Part shown: positions 56,807 to 64,000 of the stretch, in pieces
Layout of the letters: the number at the start of each line of letters is the position of its first letter
Position numbering within the stretch: position 1 is the stretch's first letter
DNA from: Dietzia aurantiaca
GTDB lineage: Bacteria > Actinomycetota > Actinomycetes > Mycobacteriales > Mycobacteriaceae
DNA: 64,000 nt
Assembly (NCBI RefSeq): GCF_021033825.1
Contig: NZ_JAIFXZ010000008.1
Location: forward strand, 88,371-152,370
Direction: 5' to 3'
Translations under genes and position numbers: made by a program
The notes under the pieces: model-generated
The model's input: the letters and a program-made list of their open reading frames with translations, nothing else
Told to the model about the DNA's origin: nothing
Database searches by the model: none

Positions 56807-58575
56807 CAGTACTTACGCTCCATCGGCTCGTAGCGGGTCTGCACAACCGGCTTCCAATCCAGCCGGATGTCGGAGAGCAGGTCGAGACCGTCCTCCTTGA
56901 ACGCCATGGTGTGCTTCATGTAGTTGGCGTCGTCGCGGTCCGGGAAGTCCTCACGGGAGTGACCGCCGCGGGACTCCTTCCGGTTGAGGGCACCCACGAC
57001 GGTGACCTCCGCCAGCTCCAGGAGGAAGCCGAGCTCGACGGCCTCCAGGAGTTCGGTGTTGAAACGCTTGCCCTTGTCCGAGACGGTGACCTCGGCGTAG
57101 CGCTTCTTCAGGGCGCGCAACTCGTCGCGGGCCTCGGTGAGCGACTGCTCGTTGCGGAACACCGACGCCTTGTCGTCCATCATGGCCTGCATCTCGCTGC
57201 GGATGTCCGCGGCGTTCTCGGTGCCGTGCGGGGCGAGCATGCGCTCCATCCACTCGCGCACCATCGTCTCGGGCTCGGCGGGCAGCTCCACGAAGTCGTG
57301 ACCCGCGGCGTACTCGGCGGCGGCGATGCCGGCGCGGCGGCCGAACACGTTGATGTCCAGCAGCGAGTTGGTGCCCAGACGGTTGGAGCCGTGCACGGAC
57401 ACGCAGGCGCACTCACCGGCGGCGTACAGGCCGGGGACGATGTCCTCGTTGTTGCGCAATACCTCGCCCTGGACGTTGGTCGGGATACCGCCCATGACGT
57501 AGTGGCAGGTCGGGAACACCGGGACGAGCTCGGTGACCGGGTCGACGCCCAGGTAGGTGCGCGAGAACTCGGTGATGTCCGGGAGCTTCTCCTCGAGCAC
57601 GTCGGCACCGAGGTGGGTCACGTCGATGTAGACGTAGTCCTTCTCGGGGCCGGCCCCGCGGCCCTCGCGGACCTCCAGGACCATCGAGCGGGCGACGATG
57701 TCACGCGGCGCGAGGTCCTTGATGGTGGGGGCGTAGCGCTCCATGAAGCGCTCGCCGTCGGCGTTACGCAGGATGCCGCCCTCACCGCGCACGGCCTCGG
57801 AGATGAGGATGCCCAGGCCGGCCAGCCCTGTCGGGTGGAACTGGTGAAACTCCATGTCCTCGAGCGGCAGACCCTTGCGGAAGACCACGGCCATGCCGTC
57901 ACCGGTGAGAGTGTGGGCGTTGGAGGTGGTCTTGTACATGCGGCCCGAGCCGCCGGTGGCGAACACCGTGGCCTTGGAGTGGAAGACGTGCAGGTCGCCG
58001 GAGGCCAGCTCGTAGGCGACACAGCCGGTGGCCACGGGGCCCTCGGGGGTCTCGGTGAGGCACAGGTCGAGCACGTAGAACTCGTTGAAGAACTCCACGT
58101 CGTGCTTGACGCAGTTCTGGTACAGCGTCTGCAGGATCATGTGACCCGTGCGGTCCGCGGCGTAGCAGGCGCGACGCACGGGCGCCTTGCCGTGGTCACG
58201 CGTGTGGCCGCCGAAGCGACGCTGGTCGATCTTGCCCTCGGGCGTCCGGTTGAACGGCAGGCCCATGTTCTCGAGGTCGATGACGGCGGTGATGGCCTCC
58301 TTGGCCATGATCTCCGCGGCGTCCTGGTCGACGAGGTAGTCGCCGCCCTTGACCGTGTCGAACGTGTGCCACTCCCAGTTGTCCTCCTCGACGTTCGCGA
58401 GGGCGGCGCACATGCCGCCCTGCGCTGCGCCGGTGTGGGAGCGGGTGGGGTAGAGCTTGGTGAGGACCGCGGTGCGGGTGCGCGGACCCGCCTCGATGGC
58501 GGCGCGCATCCCGGCGCCGCCGGCGCCGACGATGACGACGTCGTACTGGTGCTGGTGGACCTGACGATCGGTCAT
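56806..58575 (-). CDS. sdhA: Succinate dehydrogenase flavoprotein subunit
   Basis: 589 residues. FAD site VVIVGAGGAGMRAA; covalent FAD His within SHTGAAQGG; active site with EFHQFHPTGL and the Arg in EAVRGEGGIL; HYVMGGIPTN and GSNRLGTNSLLD complete the fold. Oxidises succinate to fumarate in the TCA cycle, passing electrons to SdhB. Confidence 0.97.
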   Translation of the reverse strand: MTDRQVHQHQYDVVIVGAGGAGMRAAIEAGPRTRTAVLTKLYPTRSHTGAAQGGMCAALANVEEDNWEWHTFDTVKGGDYLVDQDAAEIMAKEAITAVIDLENMGLPFNRTPEGKIDQRRFGGHTRDHGKAPVRRACYAADRTGHMILQTLYQNCVKHDVEFFNEFYVLDLCLTETPEGPVATGCVAYELASGDLHVFHSKATVFATGGSGRMYKTTSNAHTLTGDGMAVVFRKGLPLEDMEFHQFHPTGLAGLGILISEAVRGEGGILRNADGERFMERYAPTIKDLAPRDIVARSMVLEVREGRGAGPEKDYVYIDVTHLGADVLEEKLPDITEFSRTYLGVDPVTELVPVFPTCHYVMGGIPTNVQGEVLRNNEDIVPGLYAAGECACVSVHGSNRLGTNSLLDINVFGRRAGIAAAEYAAGHDFVELPAEPETMVREWMERMLAPHGTENAADIRSEMQAMMDDKASVFRNEQSLTEARDELRALKKRYAEVTVSDKGKRFNTELLEAVELGFLLELAEVTVVGALNRKESRGGHSREDFPDRDDANYMKHTMAFKEDGLDLLSDIRLDWKPVVQTRYEPMERKY

Positions 58576-58633
58576 GGTGTTCTCAGTGCTCGCTTTCGAA
58601 ATGGTGAAGTCCGCGGACGAATACTGCCGGCGA

Positions 58634-59065
58634 TCAGATGTCGTAGGCGAGGCCGAAGATGGCGTAGGTGCCCAGGACGAGGACCAGGACGGTCGCGGCG
58701 ATCAGGATCGCGTTGAGCCAGAACCGGGTGGAGTCCTTGCGCGAGTAGTCCGCGATGACGGTGCGGACACCGTTCGCGCCGTGCAGCTGGGCCAGCCAGA
58801 GCATGAGGATGTCCCACGTGGCCCAGAACGGGCTCTGCCAGCGATCGGCGACGTATGCCCAGTCGATGCGGTGGACGCCGTCGTCGATCATCAGGCCCAC
58901 CGTGAGGTGGCCGATGGTGAGGAAGACCAGGGCCACGCCCGAGTAGCGCATGAAGATCCACGCCGTGCGCTCGAAGTTGCCGCGGGAACGCAGGCGGGGC
59001 GAGCGGGGCTGCGCCAGCGAGGCGGGCCGGTCGTAAGAGGTCTGGAGAACAGGTGCGTCTGCCAT
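58634..59065 (-). CDS. sdhD: Succinate dehydrogenase membrane anchor SdhD
   Basis: 143 residues, three hydrophobic helices (about 39-60, 83-95, 116-138). His in FLTIGHLTVG is the likely haem or quinone ligand. ATG chosen with AGGAG about 10 nt upstream. Starts 14 nt after sdhC. Confidence 0.92.
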   Translation of the reverse strand: MADAPVLQTSYDRPASLAQPRSPRLRSRGNFERTAWIFMRYSGVALVFLTIGHLTVGLMIDDGVHRIDWAYVADRWQSPFWATWDILMLWLAQLHGANGVRTVIADYSRKDSTRFWLNAILIAATVLVLVLGTYAIFGLAYDI

Positions 59066-59079
59066 GATGATCGTTCTCC

Positions 59080-59487
59080 TTAGATGTGCTCGAAGAGGAG
59101 GAAGAGAAGGCGTGCGGTCGCCGCGGCGAACACCACGACCCAGATCGCCAGGACGGCCCAGAGCATCTGGCGCTGGTACTTGGCGCCCTTGGACCAGAAG
59201 TCCACGGCGACGATCCGCAGACCGTTGAGGGCGTGGAACAGCACCAGGGCCACGAGCCCGATCTCCATGAGGCCGACGATCGGGTTCTTGTACGTGTCGA
59301 TGACCGCGTTGTAGCTCTCCGGGCTCACGGTGACCAGGGCGGTGTCGAGCACGTGGACAAAGAGGAAGAAGAAGATCGCGACGCCGGAGATGCGGTGCGC
59401 GACCCACGACCACATCCCCGGGTCACCCTTGTAGATGTTGATCTTCTTTGTGGGTGCCGGACGCGCCGGCGCCTGCGCAGTACTCAT
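59080..59487 (-). CDS. sdhC: Succinate dehydrogenase cytochrome b556 subunit SdhC
   Basis: 135 residues, three helices. HRISGVAIFFFLFVHVLDTAL has the conserved His, Arg and Ser of the quinone pocket and the haem His; LFHALNGLRIVAVDF follows. First gene of the sdhCDAB operon, divergent from cdd-deoA. GGAGG lies rather far (13 nt) from the ATG. Confidence 0.94.
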   Translation of the reverse strand: MSTAQAPARPAPTKKINIYKGDPGMWSWVAHRISGVAIFFFLFVHVLDTALVTVSPESYNAVIDTYKNPIVGLMEIGLVALVLFHALNGLRIVAVDFWSKGAKYQRQMLWAVLAIWVVVFAAATARLLFLLFEHI

Positions 59488-59638
59488 GGGCTTGTCGTGC
59501 CTCCAGTTCGTCTGGGCGTGATGCCTACGGCGCGCGGTTCGTCCATGACAACACGGCGGGCGCCTACAAGGACTTTAGACCTGAGAGTGAACTGATGAGA
59601 AGCAGGGTGGGTACCGTGGTCCGAACAGGTAATCCCTG

Positions 59639-59652
59639 TTAGGGGACCCTAA
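59639..59652. promoter_or_regulatory. Perfect palindrome TTAGGG-GA-CCCTAA between sdhC and cdd
   Basis: 14-bp palindrome in the divergent gap 59488-59672, 152 nt before sdhC and 21 nt before the cdd ATG. It resembles the core of an iron-regulator (DtxR/IdeR) half-site pair but is shorter than the 19-bp consensus. A probable operator for one or both units. Confidence 0.5.
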
Positions 59653-59672
59653 ATGAAGTTACCCGGGGGTAG

Positions 59673-60143
59673 ATGAAGGTGTCCGGCGACGAAACCGCAG
59701 CACAACGGCTCATAGACTTCGACATGCTCCGCGAGCACGCCCTTCGGGCGGCCAGGAGCGCCTATCGGCCGTACTCGGGGCTGGGGGTGGGTGCCGCGGC
59801 GATCGCCACCGCTCCGTAGCGAGAAGCGGCCGGCACGGACTCCTCCGCGGCGAACGGGACCAGCGCGCGAATCGTCACCGGCTGCAACGTGGAGAACGCC
59901 TCCTACGGGCTGACGTTGTGCGCGGAGTGCTCACTCGTGTCGGACCTCCACCGGACGGGAGGGGGCCGCCTGCTCGAGGTCGTCGTCGTCGCCCATTCCG
60001 GCGAGCCCCTCGCCCCGTGCGGGCGCTGCCGACAACTCCTCCACGAACACGGTGGCCCCGACCTGATCGTGCACGGCGCGCGCGGACCCGTCCGCCTCGG
60101 TGCCCTGCTGCCCGACGCCTTCGGCCCGGAGGATCTGACGTGA
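59673..60143 (+). pseudogene. cdd: Cytidine deaminase gene interrupted by an in-frame TAG
   Basis: One frame runs from the ATG at 59673 to the TGA at 60143 and encodes the whole enzyme: RSAYRPYSGLGVGAAAIA, then GCNVENASYGLTLCAECSLVS (zinc Cys and catalytic Glu) and PCGRCRQLL (two zinc Cys). It is broken by TAG at 59817-59819 inside an Ala/Gly/Ser-rich insertion of about 20 codons that normal enzymes lack. Without read-through the zinc half is made, if at all, from an internal start without the substrate-binding N-terminus. Its stop overlaps the deoA GTG. Either a recent nonsense mutation or a sequencing error. Confidence 0.8.
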
Positions 60144-61468
60144 GCGGGATAGGCGACGCCGCGCGGCGCCACGATGCGGTCCGGATCATCGAGGCGAAAA
60201 GGGACGGGAGGGAGCTCGACGACGACGAGGTCGACTGGATCGTCGACGGGTTCACCCGCGGGACGGTCGTCCCGGAGCAGATGTCCGCGCTCGCGATGGC
60301 GATCTACTTCCGCGGGATGAGCGATCGGGAGATCTCCCGGTGGACCACCGCGATGGTGGGTTCGGGCCGCCGTCTGGACCTGGCCGGGCTGTCCCGCGGA
60401 GGCCGGGAGGTGCCGACCGTCGACAAACACTCCACGGGCGGGGTGGGTGACGCGATCACGTTGGTCCTCACGCCTCTGCTGGCGACCTGGGACGTGGCCG
60501 TGCCGCAGTTGTCGGGGCGGGGGCTCGGGCACACCGGCGGCACGCTCGACAAGCTCGAGGCGATCCGCGGCTGGCGCGCGGACCTGAGCGGGGACGAGAT
60601 GCGGCGCATCCTGTCGGACTCCGGGGCCGTGATCTGTGCGGCCGGGGCCGACCTCGCCCCCGCGGACCGCGCCCTGTACGCCCTGCGGGACATCACCGGC
60701 ACGGTGCCCTCGATCCCGATGATCGCGGCGTCGATCATGAGCAAGAAGATCGCCGAGGGCACCGGTGCGCTGGTCCTCGACGTGAAGTTCGGGTCCGGGG
60801 CGTTCATGACCTCACGTGCGGATGCCGAGGAGCTCGCCCGCGTCATGGTGGGTATCGGCACCGCCGCCGGAGTACGGACCAGTGCGCTGGTCACGGCCAT
60901 GCACACCCCGCTCGGGCGGGCCGTGGGCAATGCGGTCGAGGTGGCCGAATGCCTGGAGATCCTCGACGGCGGGGGACCCGCGGACATGGTCGACCTGACC
61001 TGCGCGCTGGCGGAGGAGGCTCTGTCCGCGGTGGGCATCAACGACGATCCGCGGGCCCGACTGTCGGACGGGCGGGCCATGGATTCCTACCGGGCGATGA
61101 TCTCCGCCCAGGGCGGCGACCCGGACGCCGAACTCCCGCGGGCCGCGAGCGTCGAGCAGGTGCGGACGCCCGCCGCGGGCCGGATCACCTGGGATGCGCT
61201 CGGGGTGGGCCGGGCGTCGCGGCTGGCGGGAGCAGGACGCAGCGCACCGGGCGAGGCCGTCGACCACGCCGCCGGGGTACTGCTGCACCGGGTCGAGGGC
61301 GACGAGGTGCGGGCCGGCGAGGTGATCGCCACCGTGTACGCCGGCGACGCCGGCCGGATCGCGTCCGCTCTCGGCGAGCTGGGGGCCGCCCTCGACGTCA
61401 GCGACCCCGGCTCCGCTCCCGCACGCGGCCCCGCGGGTGCGGTCGTGCGACGGCTCCGGGGCTGGTGA
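60140..61468 (+). CDS. deoA: Thymidine phosphorylase
   Basis: 442 residues. Phosphorolysis of thymidine/deoxyuridine in pyrimidine salvage. VDKHSTGGVGDAITL, QLSGRGLGHTGGTLDKLEAI, SIMSKKIAEGTGALVLDVKFGSGAF (in segments) carry the phosphate and base sites. GTG overlaps the cdd stop (GTGA), a salvage operon cdd-deoA divergent from sdh as in Mycobacterium. Translation may depend on coupling to the damaged cdd. Confidence 0.95.
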   Translation: MSGIGDAARRHDAVRIIEAKRDGRELDDDEVDWIVDGFTRGTVVPEQMSALAMAIYFRGMSDREISRWTTAMVGSGRRLDLAGLSRGGREVPTVDKHSTGGVGDAITLVLTPLLATWDVAVPQLSGRGLGHTGGTLDKLEAIRGWRADLSGDEMRRILSDSGAVICAAGADLAPADRALYALRDITGTVPSIPMIAASIMSKKIAEGTGALVLDVKFGSGAFMTSRADAEELARVMVGIGTAAGVRTSALVTAMHTPLGRAVGNAVEVAECLEILDGGGPADMVDLTCALAEEALSAVGINDDPRARLSDGRAMDSYRAMISAQGGDPDAELPRAASVEQVRTPAAGRITWDALGVGRASRLAGAGRSAPGEAVDHAAGVLLHRVEGDEVRAGEVIATVYAGDAGRIASALGELGAALDVSDPGSAPARGPAGAVVRRLRGW

Positions 61469-61498
61469 GGGGGCCGGATACCCCGGAGGGCGCCGGGC

Positions 61499-62722
61499 TC
61501 AGGCCATGTCCGGGGTGGTGACCAGTTGCTCGACGTCATCGACGAGGTCCCGCCACTCGGAGGCCTCGTCGTCGTACGGCGCGGTGGGCTCGAGCAGCGT
61601 GGCGTCGTCCGGGTTGAGCACGTAGTGCATGTACCGGCGCAGCGAGGATCCGCGTCCGGTCACCGACGCCTCCAACTCCGCGTCGCCGACGTAGTTCGCC
61701 ATGTCGGTGATGAGTTCCACCGCCAGGCCGAGCTGGCCCGGGTCGACCATGGACGGCCCGATCTCGATGTCGCGATCCAGCCCGGCGAGCACGTACACGT
61801 TGTCGTCGGTGGCCTGGACGTCGAGACTGCCGTCGGTGGCGGCGATCTTGATCTGCTCGTACGTGGCGACCCGGCTCAGCGTGTCGTCGTCGTTGTCCGC
61901 CAGGTAGCGGCCCAGGCCGCGACCGCTGGTGAACACGTACACCTGGTCGCCGTCGCCCAGGAAGACCGGGCGATCGCCCAGATAGCAGCGCAGGCTCAGG
62001 AACTCCTGGTCCCCGAACACGATCTGGATGGGGTCGATGCCCACCTTCTCCCAGATCGAACCCTCCGGGTAGCCGGTCCGGGCGGTCTCCTCGGCCTCCG
62101 GCTCCTCCTCGGGCAGGGCGGCCTCGGCGGCCTCGAGATCGCGGCGGGCTTTGTCGACCTCGCCCTTGTCCAGAGCCGGGGCGGTGATGACCTCCTGGAT
62201 CGCATCCAGCACGTCGTCCCAGCCCTTGGCGACGGTCTTGCGGATGGACTTCCACAGCTTGAGGCCCTCACGGCCGTAGAACTCGTCCATGCCGTGGGTG
62301 ACGGTGGCCAGAATCGGGTTGCCGTTGAAGAATTTGGTGACCGTGACCAGCTCGCAGACCTCGCCGATCGAGCGGGCGATGGCGAAGGACTGGTCGATCT
62401 CGTCCACCGACGACTCGGTCGGATCGTCGCCGAGGAGTTCGAGGACGCCCACCAGGTCGTAGCAGTTCTCGTCGGCGGCGCGGAAGTCGAGCACGTCCGA
62501 GTTTGCGAACTGCTCCCACGACGGGTGGTCCTGCAGGTCCTGCTCGGCCCCGCTGCGCACCAGAGCCAGCAGCTCAGCGGTCGAATCGAAGGCGTAGAGG
62601 TCCTCGTCGAGGCCCAGGAACGCCTCCCAGTCGTCGTTGTCCTCGCGCCAGCTGGGCGCCCAGAGGGTCGTGACGTCTCCCTCCGGGAGACCGAGCTCGA
62701 TCGGGACGATGTCCTTGGCCAT
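61499..62722 (-). CDS. Conserved Mycobacteriales protein, Rv3311-like
   Basis: 407 residues, acidic, soluble. Begins MAKDIVPIELGLPEGDVTTLWAP and has a Glu-rich coiled-coil segment at about 180-215 (KARRDLEAAEAALPEEEPEAEE). No enzyme motif seen. Position next to deoA suggests the ortholog of M. tuberculosis Rv3311, function unknown. ATG at 62722 chosen because TATGCT (62730-62735, minus) ends 7 nt upstream; an ATG four codons earlier overlaps that hexamer. The coiled-coil part is repeated exactly at the window's right edge. Confidence 0.82.
   Translation of the reverse strand: MAKDIVPIELGLPEGDVTTLWAPSWREDNDDWEAFLGLDEDLYAFDSTAELLALVRSGAEQDLQDHPSWEQFANSDVLDFRAADENCYDLVGVLELLGDDPTESSVDEIDQSFAIARSIGEVCELVTVTKFFNGNPILATVTHGMDEFYGREGLKLWKSIRKTVAKGWDDVLDAIQEVITAPALDKGEVDKARRDLEAAEAALPEEEPEAEETARTGYPEGSIWEKVGIDPIQIVFGDQEFLSLRCYLGDRPVFLGDGDQVYVFTSGRGLGRYLADNDDDTLSRVATYEQIKIAATDGSLDVQATDDNVYVLAGLDRDIEIGPSMVDPGQLGLAVELITDMANYVGDAELEASVTGRGSSLRRYMHYVLNPDDATLLEPTAPYDDEASEWRDLVDDVEQLVTTPDMA
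62104..62180. repeat. 77-bp segment repeated exactly at 63924-64000
   Basis: Internal part of the Rv3311-like gene (about codons 182-207). Identity with the window end starts at 62104; the base before differs (T versus C). Confidence 0.95.
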
Positions 62723-62746
62723 GTCGGCCAGCATATCCAGGCGTGG

Positions 62747-63127
62747 TCAGCTGGTGCCACGGCCGGCCGGGCCAGTCGCGCTGTCGGCCCGCAGCGCGTC
62801 CTGCGCAGCCTGCTTCCGTCCGCCCACGGCCAGCGCCACGGATCCCGACACCAGCTCGGCCCGCCGCGAATTGGCCTGCATCACCGCCCGGGCGGTGGCC
62901 TCGAGGATCGACGCCGACACGGTGTCCGACCCGTGCCGGCGCAGCCCCGCCGCCAATCGGAGATCCACCACGGTCCCGCCGGAGTCCGCGGTGGCCGTGG
63001 CCAGTTGATCCCGGCTGGTGGCGACCGCCCGCAAGGTCTCGAGCTGATCGTGGGCCGACTCCCACTCGGACGCTATTCCCCGCAGACGGTCGAGGAAGGC
63101 CTCGACGTCCAGCCCGCCGGCGGTCAA
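62747..63127 (-). CDS. YbaB/EbfC-like small protein
   Basis: 126 residues. N-terminal helical coil (DVEAFLDRLRGIASEWESAHDQLETLRAVAT) followed by GGTVVDLRLAAGLRRHGSDTVSASILEATARAVMQAN, the pattern of YbaB/EbfC-type proteins in Mycobacteriales secretion or cell-wall loci. Starts at TTG (63127) overlapping the previous stop (TTGA). Known relatives are nucleoid-associated or ESX-linked; role here unknown. Confidence 0.7.
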   Translation of the reverse strand: MTAGGLDVEAFLDRLRGIASEWESAHDQLETLRAVATSRDQLATATADSGGTVVDLRLAAGLRRHGSDTVSASILEATARAVMQANSRRAELVSGSVALAVGGRKQAAQDALRADSATGPAGRGTS

Positions 63128-63393
63128 CGGACCGACTCCAACACCCCGTCGTCGTCGACACCCTCGGGGGTCCAGCCGCTGCCGTCCCATTCCTCCTCGG
63201 CCCGGCGCTCCAACAACTCGCGGGCCTCGCCCGCGGCCGCGGTGAGGGCACGCAGCACCGCTCGCGCCACCTCCGACGGCGTGCGGTCCAGAAGGCGGTC
63301 GGGCACGGCGAGGCCGACCGGCACCCCGTCGGTGCCGACCTCGGCGACGACCCCCGACATCGGGTCGGTGTGGCGGCAGGTGTCGGGCGTCAT
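63124..63393 (-). CDS. Small protein between NlpC/P60 and YbaB-like genes
   Basis: 89 residues with MSGVVAEVGTDGVPVGLAVPDRLLDRTPSEVARAVLRALTAAAG (in segments) and an acidic C-terminus. The helix after VPDRLL suggests another YbaB-like fragment or an ESX-type accessory protein; not firmly recognised. ATG overlaps the upstream TGA (ATGA), stop overlaps the next TTG, so all three genes are one translationally coupled unit. Confidence 0.65.
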   Translation of the reverse strand: MTPDTCRHTDPMSGVVAEVGTDGVPVGLAVPDRLLDRTPSEVARAVLRALTAAAGEARELLERRAEEEWDGSGWTPEGVDDDGVLESVR

Positions 63394-63923
63394 CCGCCGG
63401 TAGGACGGTAGAAGCCGTAGAAGGACATGCCGATATTGTCGGTGCGCAGGCCGGAAACCGCTACAGGGTCCCCTGCCTCCACGATCTGGTCGTTCCCGAT
63501 GTACATCGCCACGTGGCCGTCCCAGACCAGCAGGTCGCCGGGCGCGAGATCCTGCTGCGACACCTGGACCCCCACCCCCTGCTCCTGCGCGAGGCGGGGG
63601 ATCTCCACCCCGGCATCGCGGTAGGCCCACTGGGTGAGCCCACTGCAGTCCAGTCCCTGCCCCGGCGTGGTGCCGCCCCACACGTACGGCACGCCCTGCT
63701 GGCTGAGGGCGTTGCGTACCGCGCCCGCGGCCTGCTCATTCGGTGCGGTGGCCGAGGACCCGTCCGGAAGCACCACCTGGACTCCGCTGCCGAGGAAGCC
63801 GGACCCCGCGTCGCCCACGCCGGCGGCGCCCGGCGTCGACACACTCCCGGAGTCGGAGCCGCCGGCCGAGGCTCCGACTCCGCCTGCGACTGCGCCGGCA
63901 CCTGCCGCGCCGCCGAGGCCGCC
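63390..63923 (-). CDS. NlpC/P60 (C40) peptidase, 5' part lost at a repeat junction
   Basis: C-terminal NlpC/P60 domain: catalytic Cys in GLDCSGLTQWAYRDAG and His in VWDGHVAMYIGN; such enzymes cut peptidoglycan stem peptides. The part upstream of the domain is Gly/Ala/Ser-rich, a linker. The frame stays open across 63924, but beyond it the sequence is a copy of the Rv3311-like gene in another frame, so the true N-terminus (presumably with a signal peptide) is not in this window. The GTG at 63842 is only an internal candidate. Confidence 0.8.
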   Translation of the reverse strand, partial: GGLGGAAGAGAVAGGVGASAGGSDSGSVSTPGAAGVGDAGSGFLGSGVQVVLPDGSSATAPNEQAAGAVRNALSQQGVPYVWGGTTPGQGLDCSGLTQWAYRDAGVEIPRLAQEQGVGVQVSQQDLAPGDLLVWDGHVAMYIGNDQIVEAGDPVAVSGLRTDNIGMSFYGFYRPTGG

Positions 63924-64000
63924 CCTCCTCGGGCAGGGCGGCCTCGGCGGCCTCGAGATCGCGGCGGGCTTTGTCGACCTCGCCCTTGTCCAGAGCCGGG
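63924..64000. repeat. Terminal 77-bp copy of 62104-62180
   Basis: Exact direct repeat reaching the last base of the window, offset 1820 bp. May continue past the window. Confidence 0.95.

Noticed and set aside
56911..58716. 601-codon open frame antisense to sdhA
   Set aside because: It mirrors the conserved sdhA codons, as expected at high GC; its product is His/Gly/Val-rich with no motif, and SdhA is certain.
59817..59819. The cdd TAG as a recoded amino acid
   Set aside because: There is no pyrrolysine machinery or context expected in this group, and the codon lies in a low-complexity insertion, so a nonsense mutation or sequence error is simpler.
61526..63403. 625-codon open frame antisense to the Rv3311-like gene and its neighbours
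   Set aside because: It crosses several minus-strand genes with overlapping starts and stops, shows no domain, and is a GC-driven shadow.

Overview
The window is high-GC actinobacterial chromosome (roughly 70 percent GC outside a few islands). The gene content and order point to the mycolate-forming Mycobacteriales. A ChoD-type oxidoreductase, guaA, the imuA'/imuB/dnaE2 mutasome, folD-DUF3017, metX/metY, trpS, dacB, sdhCDAB, cdd-deoA and an Rv3311-like gene follow, from memory, broadly the same order as Mycobacterium tuberculosis Rv3409c down to Rv3311. The insertions and the small intergenic repeats differ from Mycobacterium. A Dietzia-like organism would fit, but nothing here proves the genus.

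Layout. 1-9 kb: partial GMC oxidoreductase, guaA, a PspC membrane protein with a PspC histidine kinase and a LuxR regulator, an SGNH hydrolase and small DUF genes. 9-18 kb: lactate dehydrogenase, then the SOS mutasome imuA'-imuB, with two LexA-type boxes upstream, and dnaE2. 18-29 kb: TDT transporter, GlcD-like oxidase, a metal block (sodA, unknown gene, nrdF, facing a TroA/ZnuA-type Mn/Zn ABC transporter and its DtxR/MntR-like regulator), trmL, folD, DUF3017. 29-39 kb: AbiEi/DUF559-like gene, metY-metX operon behind a SAM-IV riboswitch, BASS and MFS transporters, an unknown gene overlapping an ImmA/IrrE metallopeptidase gene, xthA, an F420-type oxidoreductase. 39-42.3 kb: a low-GC island with a DUF4352-like protein, a truncated XRE gene, transposase remnants and an unrecognised 320-residue membrane protein. 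42-49 kb: two-component system plus MacB-type ABC exporter, trpS. 49-64 kb: RNase HI fusion, DesA3-type desaturase with its reductase and a TetR regulator, dacB, sdhCDAB, a cdd gene with an internal stop, deoA, the Rv3311-like gene and a three-gene set ending in a partial NlpC/P60 hydrolase.

Three themes run across the window. First, many start codons lie 6 to 8 nt after a TANNNT hexamer, the geometry of leaderless transcription. Second, there are two families of apparently undescribed intergenic elements: five 60-70 bp REP-like palindromes, each downstream of a gene 3' end, and two gaplessly alignable 99-bp elements built from inverted TTGCAAGAC boxes that could form alternative hairpins. 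Third, tight ATGA-type overlaps mark operons (mnt, metX-membrane protein, imuA'-imuB, two-component/ABC, sdhA-sdhB, cdd-deoA, NlpC group).

The last 77 bases exactly repeat an internal segment 1820 bp upstream. The right edge may be an assembly-graph end or a tandem duplication, so the 5' part of the last gene should not be trusted.
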